Assembly: GCF_017591435.1 (NCBI RefSeq)
Contig: NC_059303.1
Location: 14,314,209 to 14,378,208 of the forward strand
From: Portunus trituberculatus
Taxonomy: Eukaryota > Arthropoda > Malacostraca > Decapoda > Portunidae
DNA: 64,000 bases
Direction: 5' to 3'
Shown here piece after piece: positions 49,985-60,689 of the stretch. A program made the position numbers and the translations under genes. Within the stretch, counting starts at the first letter, position 1; each line of letters starts with the position of its first letter. The notes beneath the pieces are model-generated. The model worked only from the letters and a program-made list of their open reading frames with translations. It made no database searches and was not told the DNA's origin.

Positions 49985-52360
49985 CAGCAACAGCAACAGC
50001 AAGTTAGACGATCAAGACCCAGATCAAGAATGTTGGTGTGGAGTCTGAAAGTGAATGGGGAAGTTATAACAGAGAAGAATGAGATCAGGGAGGCAATTAG
50101 ACAGTTCTGGGAAGAGGTGGGTGGTGTAGGTGAAGTGTTTGATGTGAGAGAAGGATGTGTGACTCTGGAGATGAAGAATGCAGATGAACTGAATGATAGA
50201 ATCAGCAAGGAGGAGGTAGAGAGATGTGTGAAAAGGCAGAAGAATGGGAAGGCAGCAGGTTGAGACGGGATACCATATGAGATTTATAAAAATGGTGGGG
50301 AGGTTGTTATTGACAGGATGATTGAGGTGTTTAACCAGGTGTGGGAGGAAGAGAGGGTGCCAAGAATGTGGAATGAATGCAGGATGACTGTTGCATAAGG
50401 GAGGACACAAGAGTAAGAATGAACTGAAGAACTATAGGCCGATTGCATTATTAAACACAGTAGGTAAAGTATTTAGTGGAGTGCTAAATGAGAGATTGTG
50501 TAAATGGATTGAGCGAGCTGGAGTGTTAGGTGAGGAACAGAATGGTTTCCGTGTGGACAGGAGGGCTGAGGATAACTTGTTTGTGGTAAATGAAATGATT
50601 GAGAAAAAAAGAAAGGAGGGGGGCAAATTGTATTTAGGTTTTTTGGATATAGAAAAAGCTTATCATAGGGTGGATATAGAAATGTTAGTCAGAGTCTTAG
50701 GAAAGATTGGGTTGAGTGAAAAAATAATCAACATAGTGCATAGCACGTATGTTGACACCAAAGCTAAATACAGATTAGGAGATACAGAGACAGACTGGGT
50801 GAAGAGTGAGAGAGGAGTTAGGCAAGGATGTATTCTGTCACCAACCCTTTTCAGTTTGTATACAGAGGAGTTAGCAGCCAGATTGAGAAGAATGAATGCA
50901 GGAGTAAGAGTGGGAAATGAGAAGATAGGTGTGCTCCTTTATGCAGATGATGTGGTGGTCATGAGTGAGTCAGCACTTGAGTTGCAGAGAATACTAGATG
51001 TTGTGGATGGATATGGGGGAGACTTTGGAGTTAGGTTTAGTAGTGAGAAAAGTAAGGTGACGATAGTGAATAGGTCTGAGGATGAAAGCAATGCAGTATG
51101 GAAAATTGGAGAGAATGAGATGAATCAGGCACGAGAATATAAGTACTTGGGGATGTGGGTGAGTCCAAGTGGGTGTGAAAAGACAAAGAATGAAAAGTTA
51201 GGTTTAGTGAATCAGTGGGTAGGACGATTGGGGAGTGCAGCAAGAATGAGAGCAAGCAAATATGATGTGCTGAGAGAGGTGTGGAAGAGTGTGGCAGTGC
51301 CCAGCATAATGTATGGTATGGATGTGATTGCATGGAATGAAAGTGAAATTGACAAGCTAGAAGTGGGACAAAATAGAATAGGTAGAATGGCACTGAATGC
51401 TCCAAGGTACACAGCAATAGAAGCTTTGAGAGGGGATATGGGATGGAGCACCTTTAGGGAAAGACTAGTTAAAGCCACACTTAGATACAAGGTCAGGCTG
51501 GAAAGAATGGATGAGGAAAGAATAGTGAGGAAGGTGTACCTGTGGAATGAAAGTGGGAGTCAGTGGAGGAAGAGGTGCATGAGAATGACAGAGAGGAGTG
51601 GTTTACAAGTGGTATGGGGGATGAGAATGGCTGGGAGGAATCAAAGTGAGCATGAATGGATCGTGACAAGAGGAGGCAGGGTAGGAACTGAATGGGATGC
51701 AAGGAAATGGAAGAGTGAGATAGACAGAGAGGTGAAGTGGGTGGAACTAAATACGAGTATATGGAAGAATGGGATGGAACGAGAGAGTACCCTGGAATGG
51801 TACAAGGAAAAGGAAGCCCCGATGTATGAAAGGTGGTATGATGGCAGCCTGGGTGGTGACCTTCTCTTCCGAGCTAGGGCACAGTGTATGGATGTGAATG
51901 CAAGGAACTACAGGTGGTCTGAGTCCCGCAGCAAGGTGTGCCAGATGGGGGAGGACGAGACGGTGGAGCATATCATGCTGGAGTGTGAGAAGTATGAGAG
52001 AGACAGGCATGAGATGATGCAAGTGATCTTGAGTGAATTAGGGCATAATAGGAATGAAAGAGTGGAGAAGACAGGAAGGGAATGGATGGTGTTGCTGATG
52101 GGACTGTGTAGAGAAACGAGTGAAAGGATGATGGAGGATGTGAAGGAGTATCTGGAAAGAATGTGGCGAGCGAGGTGTAGGGATCATTAACGAAGATAAA
52201 TGCTACTTTTTTTTTCTTTTTTTTTTATGTTTTGTCTTTTTTGTCCTCTACAGGAGCAGCCGATCCAAAGGCCTGGTTCTGGAGCGATCCCGAGCCACCT
52301 GTAACATCAAGATCAAGATTAAGATCAAGAAAAAGTGCTGGACCTGGAGGTTGACGAGTG
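49985..52360 (+). mobile_element. Non-LTR retrotransposon (family D), 5'-truncated, mostly intact RT
   Basis: It begins in the linker before the RT (WSLKVNGEVITEKNEIREAI, then EVERCVKRQKNGKAAG, stop TGA at 50261-50263, then DGIPYEIYKNGG). A one-base shift near 50385-50395 leads into the 599-codon frame. The 3' UTR has a T-rich stretch (52207-52250) and a GATCAAGATTAAGATCAAGA repeat near 52310-52330, probably the 3' tail. Confidence 0.88.
50391..52190 (+). CDS. Reverse transcriptase of LINE family D (599 codons, open)
   Basis: RT motifs run in order: NYRPIALLNTVGKVFSGVL (residues 14-32), QNGFRVDRRAEDNL, LGFLDIEKAYHRVD, ERGVRQGCILSPTLFSLY, the catalytic box LLYADDVVVMSES, then KSKVTIVN and YKYLGMWVSPSG. 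A long C-terminal region follows, ending with a zinc-knuckle-like CQMGEDETVEHIMLECEKY (near residues 540-560), as in RT zinc-binding domains. No stop or shift occurs in 1.8 kb, so this copy is young. The ATG at 50391 is probably not the true start, because homologous sequence continues upstream in another frame with a stop. The clade is uncertain. It is not a host gene. Confidence 0.9.
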   Translation: MHKGGHKSKNELKNYRPIALLNTVGKVFSGVLNERLCKWIERAGVLGEEQNGFRVDRRAEDNLFVVNEMIEKKRKEGGKLYLGFLDIEKAYHRVDIEMLVRVLGKIGLSEKIINIVHSTYVDTKAKYRLGDTETDWVKSERGVRQGCILSPTLFSLYTEELAARLRRMNAGVRVGNEKIGVLLYADDVVVMSESALELQRILDVVDGYGGDFGVRFSSEKSKVTIVNRSEDESNAVWKIGENEMNQAREYKYLGMWVSPSGCEKTKNEKLGLVNQWVGRLGSAARMRASKYDVLREVWKSVAVPSIMYGMDVIAWNESEIDKLEVGQNRIGRMALNAPRYTAIEALRGDMGWSTFRERLVKATLRYKVRLERMDEERIVRKVYLWNESGSQWRKRCMRMTERSGLQVVWGMRMAGRNQSEHEWIVTRGGRVGTEWDARKWKSEIDREVKWVELNTSIWKNGMERESTLEWYKEKEAPMYERWYDGSLGGDLLFRARAQCMDVNARNYRWSESRSKVCQMGEDETVEHIMLECEKYERDRHEMMQVILSELGHNRNERVEKTGREWMVLLMGLCRETSERMMEDVKEYLERMWRARCRDH

Positions 52361-52542
52361 GAATGAGATTTGTTTTCACCTCTTCTTTATTAACTGGAAG
52401 GCTTGCTGAAGAGTTACTGGTATTACAAGCGGCTGCCTAGGCACAGGTATACTTGAGTTGGTCTTGGGAATATGATAAAAGCCATGAAAACGTACTGACC
52501 CACAATGTTTACGTAAGCGAGTCCTGATAAGTCATAACAACA

Positions 52543-52700
52543 TAAATAATAGGATAACAAAGGGCCACCAGGTTATCCTGTATCAGTCGCACAGCGACCT
52601 CGTCATCAGTACTTAAGATACACTTACAAGTACACAATACATTATATACTAATTCTAAATATTTGGCCTATTAACAAGGCTAAGTCCTGCAGCGAATTCA
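52543..52700 (-). mobile_element. 3' tail of LINE family B, minus copy
   Basis: Reverse complement of the tail seen at 9704-9870 and 10862-11018, from GCAGGACTTAGCC to TATCCTATTATTTATGTTATG. Confidence 0.92.
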
Positions 52701-53018
52701 TCTACAATCTCTGGAAGTAACCAATGACTACTAATTGTGTAGTAGTCTCACTGTACTTTAATATGTCTGTGGGTAAATCTACCGAATTGGGACTTGTACC
52801 CTGTGCACATCACACTTACACGCTTAGGTATCGTTCTTACTATACTTTGATATGTCTGTGAAGGTTTTAGGCACTGTCCTCGAGAAGCCGTCCCTCGCGT
52901 TCGCCTCCATTCCCGGCTCCCCCTTCGCAGCTCCTCCACCCAGCTGATTTGACGTCACATATATGAAGCCATGTTATTGGTCAGAGAGAGAGAGAGAGAG
53001 TATGGTAAGGAATAAGGC

Positions 53019-53160
53019 AGCGTTTCTCAGCCTTTTTCCCCTTGAGTAATCCTTAAAATAAATGACGTGTCTCAAGGAACCCTTGCGCAAAAACAAAATT
53101 ATACCATATATTTCTCATTTTATTTTCATTGTATTTCACGTGAAAAATATCATCAGAGAG
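53019..53160 (+). mobile_element. One end of an hAT-like element
   Basis: CAGCGTTTCTCAGCCTTTTT followed by a TCAAGGAACCC phrase is typical of hAT termini. The other end is not found, probably lost. Confidence 0.5.
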
Positions 53161-53221
53161 AGAATATGATAACGAATAGAGAGAGAGAGAACTTTGCTGT
53201 CGCGTGACAGCAGACAGCATT

Positions 53222-53307
53222 TGTGTGTATTTATAGTTGTAGTTTTACAGGGCCTGGGCTTTATGCTTGTGTGGCCCCGTCTCCATATCTACACTTATCC
53301 AATTTCT
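53222..53307 (-). pseudogene. Short 3' end of LINE family A
   Basis: About 85 bases of the family A 3' terminus (CTACACTTATCCAATTTC up to the GTAGTTTTACAGGGCCTGG end). It is separated by a (TG)n from the next copy, which begins with the same terminal sequence. Confidence 0.88.
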
Positions 53308-53321
53308 GTGTGTGTGTGTGT

Positions 53322-56300
53322 ATTCACCTAGTTGTAATTTTACAGGGCCTGGGTATCATACTCGTGTGGCCCCGTCTCCATATCTACACACATCCAACCT
53401 TCCTTTAAAACTATGCACACTCCTCGCTGACACCACCTCCTCACTCAAACTATTCCACACCTCCACACATCTTTGTGGGAAACTATATTTCTTCACATCC
53501 TTCAAGCATATTCCCTTGGCTATCTTTTTACTATGCGATCTCGTAGTTCTATTTAAATTTTCCTCTCTCAACATCATTTGCTCATTATCCACTTCATCCA
53601 GTCCGTTCAACAGTTTATAAACCTGTATTAAATCTCCTCTTTCTCTTCTTTGTTCCAAGGTAAGCAAATTCATTTCTTTTAATCTCTCCTCATAGGTCAT
53701 TTCTGCCAATTCCGGAACCATTTTTGTTGCCATTCTCTGCAATCTCTCCAACTTCCTTATATGCTTCTTTTTATAAGGGGACCAAACCACTCCAGCATAT
53801 TCCAATCTTGGTCTAATTACCGTACTAATTAATTTCTTCATATCTTTATCCATATAATGAAAGGCTAATCCAATATTTCTAATCAAATTATATGTTTCTC
53901 CAAACATCTTATCAATATGAGCCTCAAACTGCCCATGGTCTTGTATTATCACTCCCAAATCCTTTTCCTTTTCCACCTTTTTCAACACTACTTCTTCACC
54001 CATCTTATATGACCCTCTTGGCCGTCTTCCACTCTTCCCATCTCCATCACATGACTTTTGCTCAGATTAAATTCCATTTCCCACCTCTTGCTCCACTCCC
54101 AAATCTTATCCAGATCTGCCTGTAAAATTTCACAATCTTCTTCACTCTTCACACACCTACACAACTTCGCATCATCCGCAAACAAATTAATATAACTGTT
54201 TACTCCCTCTGGCATATCATTAATATAGACAAGGAAAAGTATTGGTGCCAGCACTGAACCTTGTGGGACTCCACTCTCCACCACCAACCAGTCCGACTTT
54301 GCATCCCTTATTACCGTTCTCATCTCCCTCCATCTCAAGTAGTTTTCCATCCACTTTAACACTTTTCCTTTCAGTCCTCCATAAATCTCTAATTTCCATA
54401 GCAGTCTCATGTGAGGTACCTTGTCAAAAGCTTTTTTAAATCCAAATATACACAGTCCATCCATCCTCTCTCTCTTGTATTTTGTCAACCACTCTTGAAT
54501 AAAAGCTCAGTAGATTTGTTACACATGACCTCCCTTTCCTAAAGCCAAATTGATGATCCGATAATAACTTATGATCCTCCAGGAACCGTATCCAATATTT
54601 CTTTATCACCCTCTCACAAATCTTACCGACCACACTTGTTAGAGACACAGGTCTATAGTTAAGAGGCTCTTCCTTACTGCCTCCCTTATAAATGGGCACC
54701 ACTTCAGCTCTTTTCCACTCTACTGGTACTTCCCTGTTTCTAATGAGCACCTTATAATATCATATAATGGATCAATCAATTCTTCTCTACATTCCTTCAA
54801 TAATTTTCCTGAAACTTCATCTGGTCCCATCGCTTTATCATCTTTAAGTTCCTCCAACATTTTATATAACTCCTTTTAGGTATCTTAATGTCATCCATGT
54901 GCACATTTCCTTGTACATTCTGAGGCTTTACAAACATTGTTTCTTTAGTAAATACTTGTTGAAACCTATTATTTAGCAATTCCGCTATATTCTTAGGGTC
55001 ATCTACTATCCCTTGCTCTCCTTTTAATCTTTCAATGGACTCTCTCTTTTAAGTTTACCATTTATGAACCTGTAAAACAATTTTGGATGTTCCTTACTCT
55101 TGTCTACAATATCTTTTTCAAATTTTCTTTCTTCCTCCCTCCTTACCCTCACATACTCATTTCTCGCCACTCTATAATTCTCCTTATTTAGTATATTCCT
55201 GCTCTTTTCCATCTTTTCCAAGCCACATCTCTTTTCTTTAGCCTTAACACAAGTTGCATTAAACCAATCCTTTCTTCCTTCCTCTCTCGGTTTATACTTT
55301 GGTACAAATTTCATAACTCCTTCTTTATAATATTTCATAAAAATCTCATATTTTTTTGCACTTCTCTGATTTGTAACATCTCCTCCCAATCTAATTTTCT
55401 GAAATAATTTTTCAAACTTTCTGTGTCCATCTTTCTATAATTCAATCTACCACTCCTGTATGTCTCATCTTTCCTTCGCTGTGTTGTTGCTATCTGCATT
55501 TCCATAACCACATGATCACTCTTCCCAAAGGACATTTGTATTGTATATCTCCACATAGGTACACTTCTCTTGTTAACACCAAATCCAGTCTAGCCGGTTC
55601 ATCATCTCCTCTATATCTAGTATTTTCCTTCACCCTCTGTTCCATCATATTTTCCATCATTAGATTAAGAAATCTCTCTCCCATGCTTCCTCTCCAACAC
55701 CACTTACTAGATTTTCCCAATCCACCTCCTTACAATTAAAATCTCCTACTAGTATCACCTTTCTTTTTCCAGATAATACACTTTCCAAACTCTGTAAAGT
55801 ATCCTTGATCATATTGTCGTATTCCTTAATGTCCAAGAATTTGTTTTAGGAGGTACATAGGTCACCATGATTATTAATTCTTTTCCATCACTTTTTATCC
55901 TTATGCTTATCACTTCTGCGTTGTTCTTCCCATACCAAACCTTATCCACATTTATTTATTTCTTCGTCATAATCATAACTCCTCCTCCACCTTTACTCTC
56001 TATCCTTTCTCCATATATTATATTTATTATCCAAATTTACCTTTGATTTTCATGTAATTTTGTCTCAGTCAAACACACTATATCAGGCTTCTCCACCATC
56101 ATATAGTCTTGCAATTCCAATCTACTTGACAGTATCCCATCTATATTAGTATACATTACGGTCCACCCACTGCTCCCTCTAGGGGTTCCTCCGCATTCCT
56201 TCTTTCCACATACCACTTTCTGACTCTCTCTCCTATAACTCTCCAAAAAAACTTTTCTCTTTCCTCTTCAGACCGCTCATCATTTTTCCTTCTCGCCTCT

Positions 56301-56930
56301 TCCAACAATTCCTTATATCTTCTCCTCTCTTCCTCATTTCTATTTTTTCTCACAAACACCTCTTTACAACCTTCTATCTCTTAACTTTGATGTTCTATAT
56401 AGGATATCCTCCAGATTGTTGTGACTTCAGTACTACTTTAATCAGTCTCCTTACTCCCTCCTTATACGGACCCAGTCTATGGATCTCTTCCACTTCTTCT
56501 TGTAGGTCTTTTTTTCATCATCATTTAGATTTTTGAACAGATCTCTTACCGTTTTAATTCTTCCTTAATTCTCTTAGGCTTATATGTTATATTTTGTTCT
56601 TTCATCCCAAATATTAACACACTTCTTCTTTTCTGCTATTTCTCTTATCAATGTTTCCTTATTCTTCATAACATTAACCAGTTCCTTGGACCTTTCTTTT
56701 TTGTCTTCCTTCAACTGATCTTTAATTATTTCTTGTAATCCGACCATCTCTGCTTCCCTCGACTCAGTCCATTGTGTTTTCTTCAGTTCCCATTCCCTTT
56801 CAAACCTTTCATTCTGCTCACTGATCATTTCCTTAAAGTCATCTTTCTCCTTTACTACTCTCTCCATTTTCTCCTCCAACTGTCTCTTGTATTTTTCAAC
56901 CTGAATTTTCAACATGAATTTGTATATTTT
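53322..56930 (-). pseudogene. CR1/L2-like LINE (family A), nearly full length, decayed
   Basis: From 56930 down: ORF1 coiled coil and RRM-like part (56915-56580, 56359-56156). The endonuclease start VMYTNIDGILSSRLELQDYM (near 56160) and its C-terminal part (55720-55335: NTRYRGDDEPARLDLVL, MQIATTQRRKDET). The linker (55389-55024: KPREEGRKDWFNATC). RT (54979-53988: VEWKRAEVVPIYKGGSKEEP, HQFGFRKGRSC, SGVPQGSVLAPILFLVYIND, NLFADDAKLC). The C-terminal domain (54003-53356) is fully open for 216 codons and ends YGDGATRV. Frameshifts lie between blocks. The 3' tail is TATTCACCTAGTTGT. Confidence 0.95.
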
Positions 56931-57079
56931 CCTTGTGAAAATACGACAGCAGGTTTTCTAAACTTAAAGACTATAGTAAGTTGTTTTAACTTGCAGTTTG
57001 AGAGAAATATTAGTGTTAAAGCAGACAGCCGACATCCTATCAACTTACATCGTGGTTGAAGTTGCTGAGTGGCAGCAAG

Positions 57080-57340
57080 ATGGTGTGTATTCCCTGCATT
57101 GTTGTACCAGTCCTGCTCTTCATCTGGCATCGTTTCCTGCAGCCTGTGCTTTTAAAGTTTTGGAACCCATGGAAGAAGATAACGGGCCATCATGAGACAG
57201 AGAAAAGTGGGAAAGATGGCAGTTGTCCAGCATCTGATGGAACAGCTGTAAAGAGTGGTGGACCAGCATGTCCCTTCTCTGGCAAAAAAGTAGCAGACCA
57301 GTCTTCTGAAGAATTACTTCAGGACAAGAAGAATGACTGA
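57080..57340 (+). CDS. UPF0729 protein, C18orf32 homologue
   Basis: 86 codons starting MVCIPCIVVPVLLFIWHRFL, which matches the conserved N-terminus of the UPF0729/C18orf32 family (usual length about 75-90). The N-terminal 25 residues are a hydrophobic segment with two cysteines. They are followed by basic FWNPWKK, a hydrophilic tail with SGGPACPFSGKK, and a lysine-rich end (KKND). Family members are small membrane-anchored ER or lipid-droplet proteins of poorly defined function; overexpression has been linked to NF-kB activation. The start at 57080 is chosen because the motif begins there, with a good context (AAGATGG); eight upstream in-frame codons from 57056 are not conserved. An acceptor-like TTGTTTTAACTTGCAG ends at 56996, suggesting a 5' UTR intron that the LINE at 53322-56930 has entered. 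No AATAAA is seen in the next 200 bases. Confidence 0.9.
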   Translation: MVCIPCIVVPVLLFIWHRFLQPVLLKFWNPWKKITGHHETEKSGKDGSCPASDGTAVKSGGPACPFSGKKVADQSSEELLQDKKND

Positions 57341-57541
57341 TTTTATTCATATTTTCTATTTGTGTGTGTCTGTGTGTGATTCATTATTGTCTCAAGAGTC
57401 ATGTGTTGAACTTGTGATTGTTGGCTTTATCCTCTTGGGGAACGTTTAAAATTTGTGTCATTTGGCTTAGAACTCGTGTAGAATTTGGCTGAGACTAATG
57501 CATCACATTCCAGACCCTTATGCTGAAAAAGGGGAACAACT

Positions 57542-58116
57542 ACCATATTTGACAGCATATGGGACACACGGGCATATAAGACACAACGAAAGTTATGTTA
57601 TCCTTTCCTTGTGCTCTTCAGTTTGTCTTTTTGCTGTCACTAGGCATGTACAATTTTTTTCTGTAGGTGATGGCCCAAAAGCCCTTGCTGCTGCTCTATT
57701 GCCACACCCCATGGCATAATGTAGGAGATTACATAGCTCGGTTTTTTCCTTCTGCTGCCATAACAGTGAGGGTGTTGATGTGTTTTGTTGTGATTATGAA
57801 CTTGCTGTCATTCTTTACCATCAGATGGCAATGTCAAGGTTCCAATCAGCTGATATTTGTAAACATGTGCACAGACTCACAGGTTAGATTGCCTTGATTT
57901 CTATGATAATTAGTTTTTAAAGTAATAATGTTGGTAATGATAATACCAGCAATAACATAATGCATGTATTTAAGGTAGGTAGAAGTACCAATAGTGAACT
58001 ACATTACTGAGCATCTGGGATAAGATCACCCTAATGGAAGTCTCATTTTAGATGCGGGGCGATTTTTTGAGCCAAATTTTTGGAAAAGTTGCATCCTATA
58101 TGCCATCAAATATGGT
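57542..58116. mobile_element. TIR element, family T, copy 2
   Basis: The left end ACCATATTTGACAGCATATG and the complement of the right end ACCATATTTGATGGCATATA are inverted repeats (about 17 of 20). The interior matches 40672-41191. Target duplication is not evident. It lies about 200 bases past the C18orf32-like stop, so it could be in the 3' UTR. Confidence 0.87.
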
Positions 58117-58204
58117 CATTAGTAAAAGATTATGATTAGCATTATGAGTATGGCCCAAACCTTCACTTGTCACTTGCTGAGTGACAGTTGTGGATGATGC
58201 CTAG

Positions 58205-58440
58205 TGAGCTGTGTGTGTGTGTGTATTTACCTAGTTGCATAATACAGGGTTCGGATAACTAAACTTTGAATGTTCCTCAAACACTGACTTTTCATGTTCT
58301 TTTTGGAGTATTCTCTCATCCATCTATCTCCATCTTCTCTCAGTGATATCAGGTCTTGTCTGTCTTCCTTTTCCATATGGTTTACTCTCTTATACATTTT
58401 TATTAGATCTCCTCCCATCTATTCTTCAAAGTATGCCACT
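58205..58440 (-). pseudogene. LINE C-terminal fragment
   Basis: The minus strand reads GGDLIKMYKRVNHMEKEDRQ and MKSQCLRNIQSLV, the last domain of a CR1/L2-like RT protein, with the 3' tail TATTTACCTAGTTGCATAATAC next to (TG)n. Confidence 0.85.
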
Positions 58441-58548
58441 AGTTATTGTGCTCCAACTTGATGAGATTTCTCTTACCACAGTCCTCATTTCTCTTCCTGT
58501 TAAGTAGTCCCTCATGCAACATAAAATGTTTCCTTGTATTCCTTGTGT

Positions 58549-58826
58549 GTAATTCACCTTGGTCGCCTGCTGGTCACCCAGCCAGTCCTCCCCATTACGG
58601 AGCGAGCTCAGAGCTCATAGACCGATCTTCGGGTAGGACTGAGACCACAACACACTCCACACACCGGGAAAGCGAGGCCACAACCCCTTGAGTTACATTC
58701 CGTACCTATTTACTGCTAGGTGAACAGGGGCCACACATTAAGAGGCTTGCCCATTTGCCTCGCCGCGCCGGGATTTGAACCCGGGCCTCTCGATTGTGAG
58801 TCGAGCGTGCTAACCACTACACTACG
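58549..58826 (-). mobile_element. tRNA-Val-headed SINE, diverged copy
   Basis: The minus-strand head has TAGTGTAGTGGTTAGCACGC (A box region), anticodon loop CTCACAA (CAC, valine) and B box GGTTCAAATCC. The body shares CCTGTTCACCTAGCAGTAAA, CCGGTGTGTGGAGTGTG and GAGCTCGCTCCGTA with the SINEs at 28 kb, but the head and middle differ, so it is another subfamily. Confidence 0.88.
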
Positions 58827-59057
58827 TGTGTGTGTGTGTCTAGTCTATCAGAATTATAACCAAATATGTATATCCAATCTCTTTATTTGTAAAAGTTTTA
58901 ACATCACGTTTGTGTATATACTTAATGTGATATATAGATCAATATCTATTTTTTGTCTATATTATATTGAAATAGAAACTTTTATGATTAGTATGTATTT
59001 TATTTCAAGGTTGAATATATTTATAAATATACTGACCTGCCTTTATTGTTATAAACA

Positions 59058-59125
59058 GTAACCTCCGAATAAGTTGGAGCAGTTGGAAGGAGCGCTGTTC
59101 CAAGTTATATGAAAATGAGCTACCC
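59058..59125 (+). mobile_element. Possible one-ended Tigger-like fragment
   Basis: ACAGTAACCTCCGAATAAGT followed by a CTGTTCCAAGTTAT phrase resembles a TA-targeting element end. No partner end. Confidence 0.3.
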
Positions 59126-59212
59126 GAGGGATTTTATTTTTATATACGTTTTCCATGCTTGCCATCACAAACAGTTGATGTAACATATTACATAAATAGG
59201 TACTACATACAT

Positions 59213-59214
<2 letters not shown>

Positions 59215-59262
<48 letters not shown>
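59215..59262. repeat. (CA)n microsatellite
   Basis: Pure tract. Confidence 0.98.
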
Positions 59263-59264
<2 letters not shown>

Positions 59265-59469
59265 GTTGTACTGTATGTGTGATTCCATATTTAAGTTTTT
59301 TGTTTTTAAATGTATGAGTACATGTGTATATGTATGCCTGAAATTTATAATTACAGCACATGAACATGTATTTCTAACGACACTGGCTAAAAATCATGTA
59401 ATCATACCTTTCTCTTCTTTTGGTGCCAGAAGTGAAATGCCAAAATATGCTATTGCAGACACAAAACAC

Positions 59470-60502
59470 CAAAATGTATTAGACTAAGAGGTGAACGCAC
59501 TTCGGCATTATTGGAACCGCTGACGTCACCATGTGTATTGTTTACATCTAGTGTTGTGGTGGTGTGTTCACGTGTGGCAGATTTTATCAGCAATTGTGTA
59601 CTTTTCACGGGCTTTGTATTACGATATTAATAGTTAAATGGGTAAAGCAAGAGTGTGCGCTGTATTTGGATGTACACCTGGTAAGGAGAGCAACCTAAGA
59701 TACCATAAATTTCCATCTAATGATAACCTTGCTAAACAGTGGATCTATAAGTGTTTCCGTTCAGACCATATTAATATTAAGTATGCTGTGGTTTGTGAAC
59801 AACATTTTAGTTCAGCCCAGATTGAACGAAATCTGAAGTACGAGCTTTTAAGTTTGCCAGTTCCACGAACTGTGAGAAATTTAAAGCAGGATGCAATTCC
59901 TGATCAGAATCTGCCATCACAAGGACACAGATGCCAGGGAATTGGCCATCCACCAGCATTTAAAGGTAAGAAACTGTATTTTGTAAGTGGTGGTGGTGTT
60001 TGTAGTAAGTAAGTGGTGGTGATGGTAATACTAGGTTCTAGTAAAGTACGTGGTGGTGGTTGTAGTCTAATACATCTTGGTTCTAGTGAAGAATGTGGTA
60101 TGATAGTGGTTCTAGTAAAGTAAGTGGTATGTGCTATGCTTGTGAAACGATCACAGTAGATGCTGGTGAAGCTAATATTAAGTTGGAGGTGCAAATATTG
60201 TAAGTATGTGGTGGTAGTTTAAATTAAAACATATGGTAGAGATGGTGGCATATCCACACATTTTCTTGCAAATCACTAAGAAACGTAAAATACAGTTAGT
60301 GGCATTATTTCTACTAAACTTAGTAACCAAGATGCTAAAAGATAACCACTCAAATAAAAGAAATATGCGGAACACCTATATTCCACAATTAAAATCTAGT
60401 TGGTTGACATGCTGACGTCACGATTCTGGGTTTTAAAAGCCTCCCGCGCTACGTCAATGATTTCAAGACAAGTGCGTTCACCTCTTAGTCTAATACATCT
60501 TG
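59470..60502 (+). mobile_element. P-like DNA transposon with a THAP exon, deleted
   Basis: The first and last 33 bases (59470-59502 and 60470-60502) are inverted repeats with one mismatch, starting CAAAATGTATTAGAC and CAAGATGTATTAGAC. The flanks CAAAACAC (59462-59469) and CGAAACAC (60503-60510) match at 7 of 8 positions. Termini of about 31 bp, 8-bp duplications and a THAP DNA-binding domain at the N-terminus are hallmarks of P-element transposases. Only the THAP exon is present in the 1033 bp; the catalytic part is missing. The THAP exon is followed by a donor and a GTGGTGGT-rich imperfect repeat (59990-60160). Confidence 0.82.
59638..59965 (+). CDS. THAP zinc-finger exon, probably P-element transposase exon 1
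   Basis: 109 codons plus one base, from ATG 59638 to the donor AAAG|GTAAG at 59965/59966. The C2CH zinc ligands are present: C7, C12, C53 and H56 (VCAVFGC and VVCEQHF), with the conserved W35 and the FP pair at 25-26. A downstream LKQDAIPDQNLP resembles the AVP-type box that closes THAP domains. THAP domains bind DNA in P-element transposases and in host proteins. It lies inside 33-bp inverted repeats, so a transposon origin is favoured. No downstream exon is recognised. The domain is undamaged, which could mean recent insertion or retention for DNA binding. Confidence 0.85.
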
Positions 60503-60689
60503 CGAAACACTATGTATTATGCATGTAATCACTTTCACACCCAAAATATATAATAATTACACGAACATATTTGTAATCATACTTGATGAAAAGTTAAGTA
60601 ATTATAATAACTTCGTTTGCATGTCCGCTTTCTTCGATGCCTGAATGTGAAATAGAAAATGTCAAAATCTTTCCAATTCTAACTCCTCT

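Noticed and set aside
50391..52190. Long open frame as a host protein gene
   Set aside because: Its motifs are those of a non-LTR reverse transcriptase, and homologous broken sequence continues upstream in another frame.
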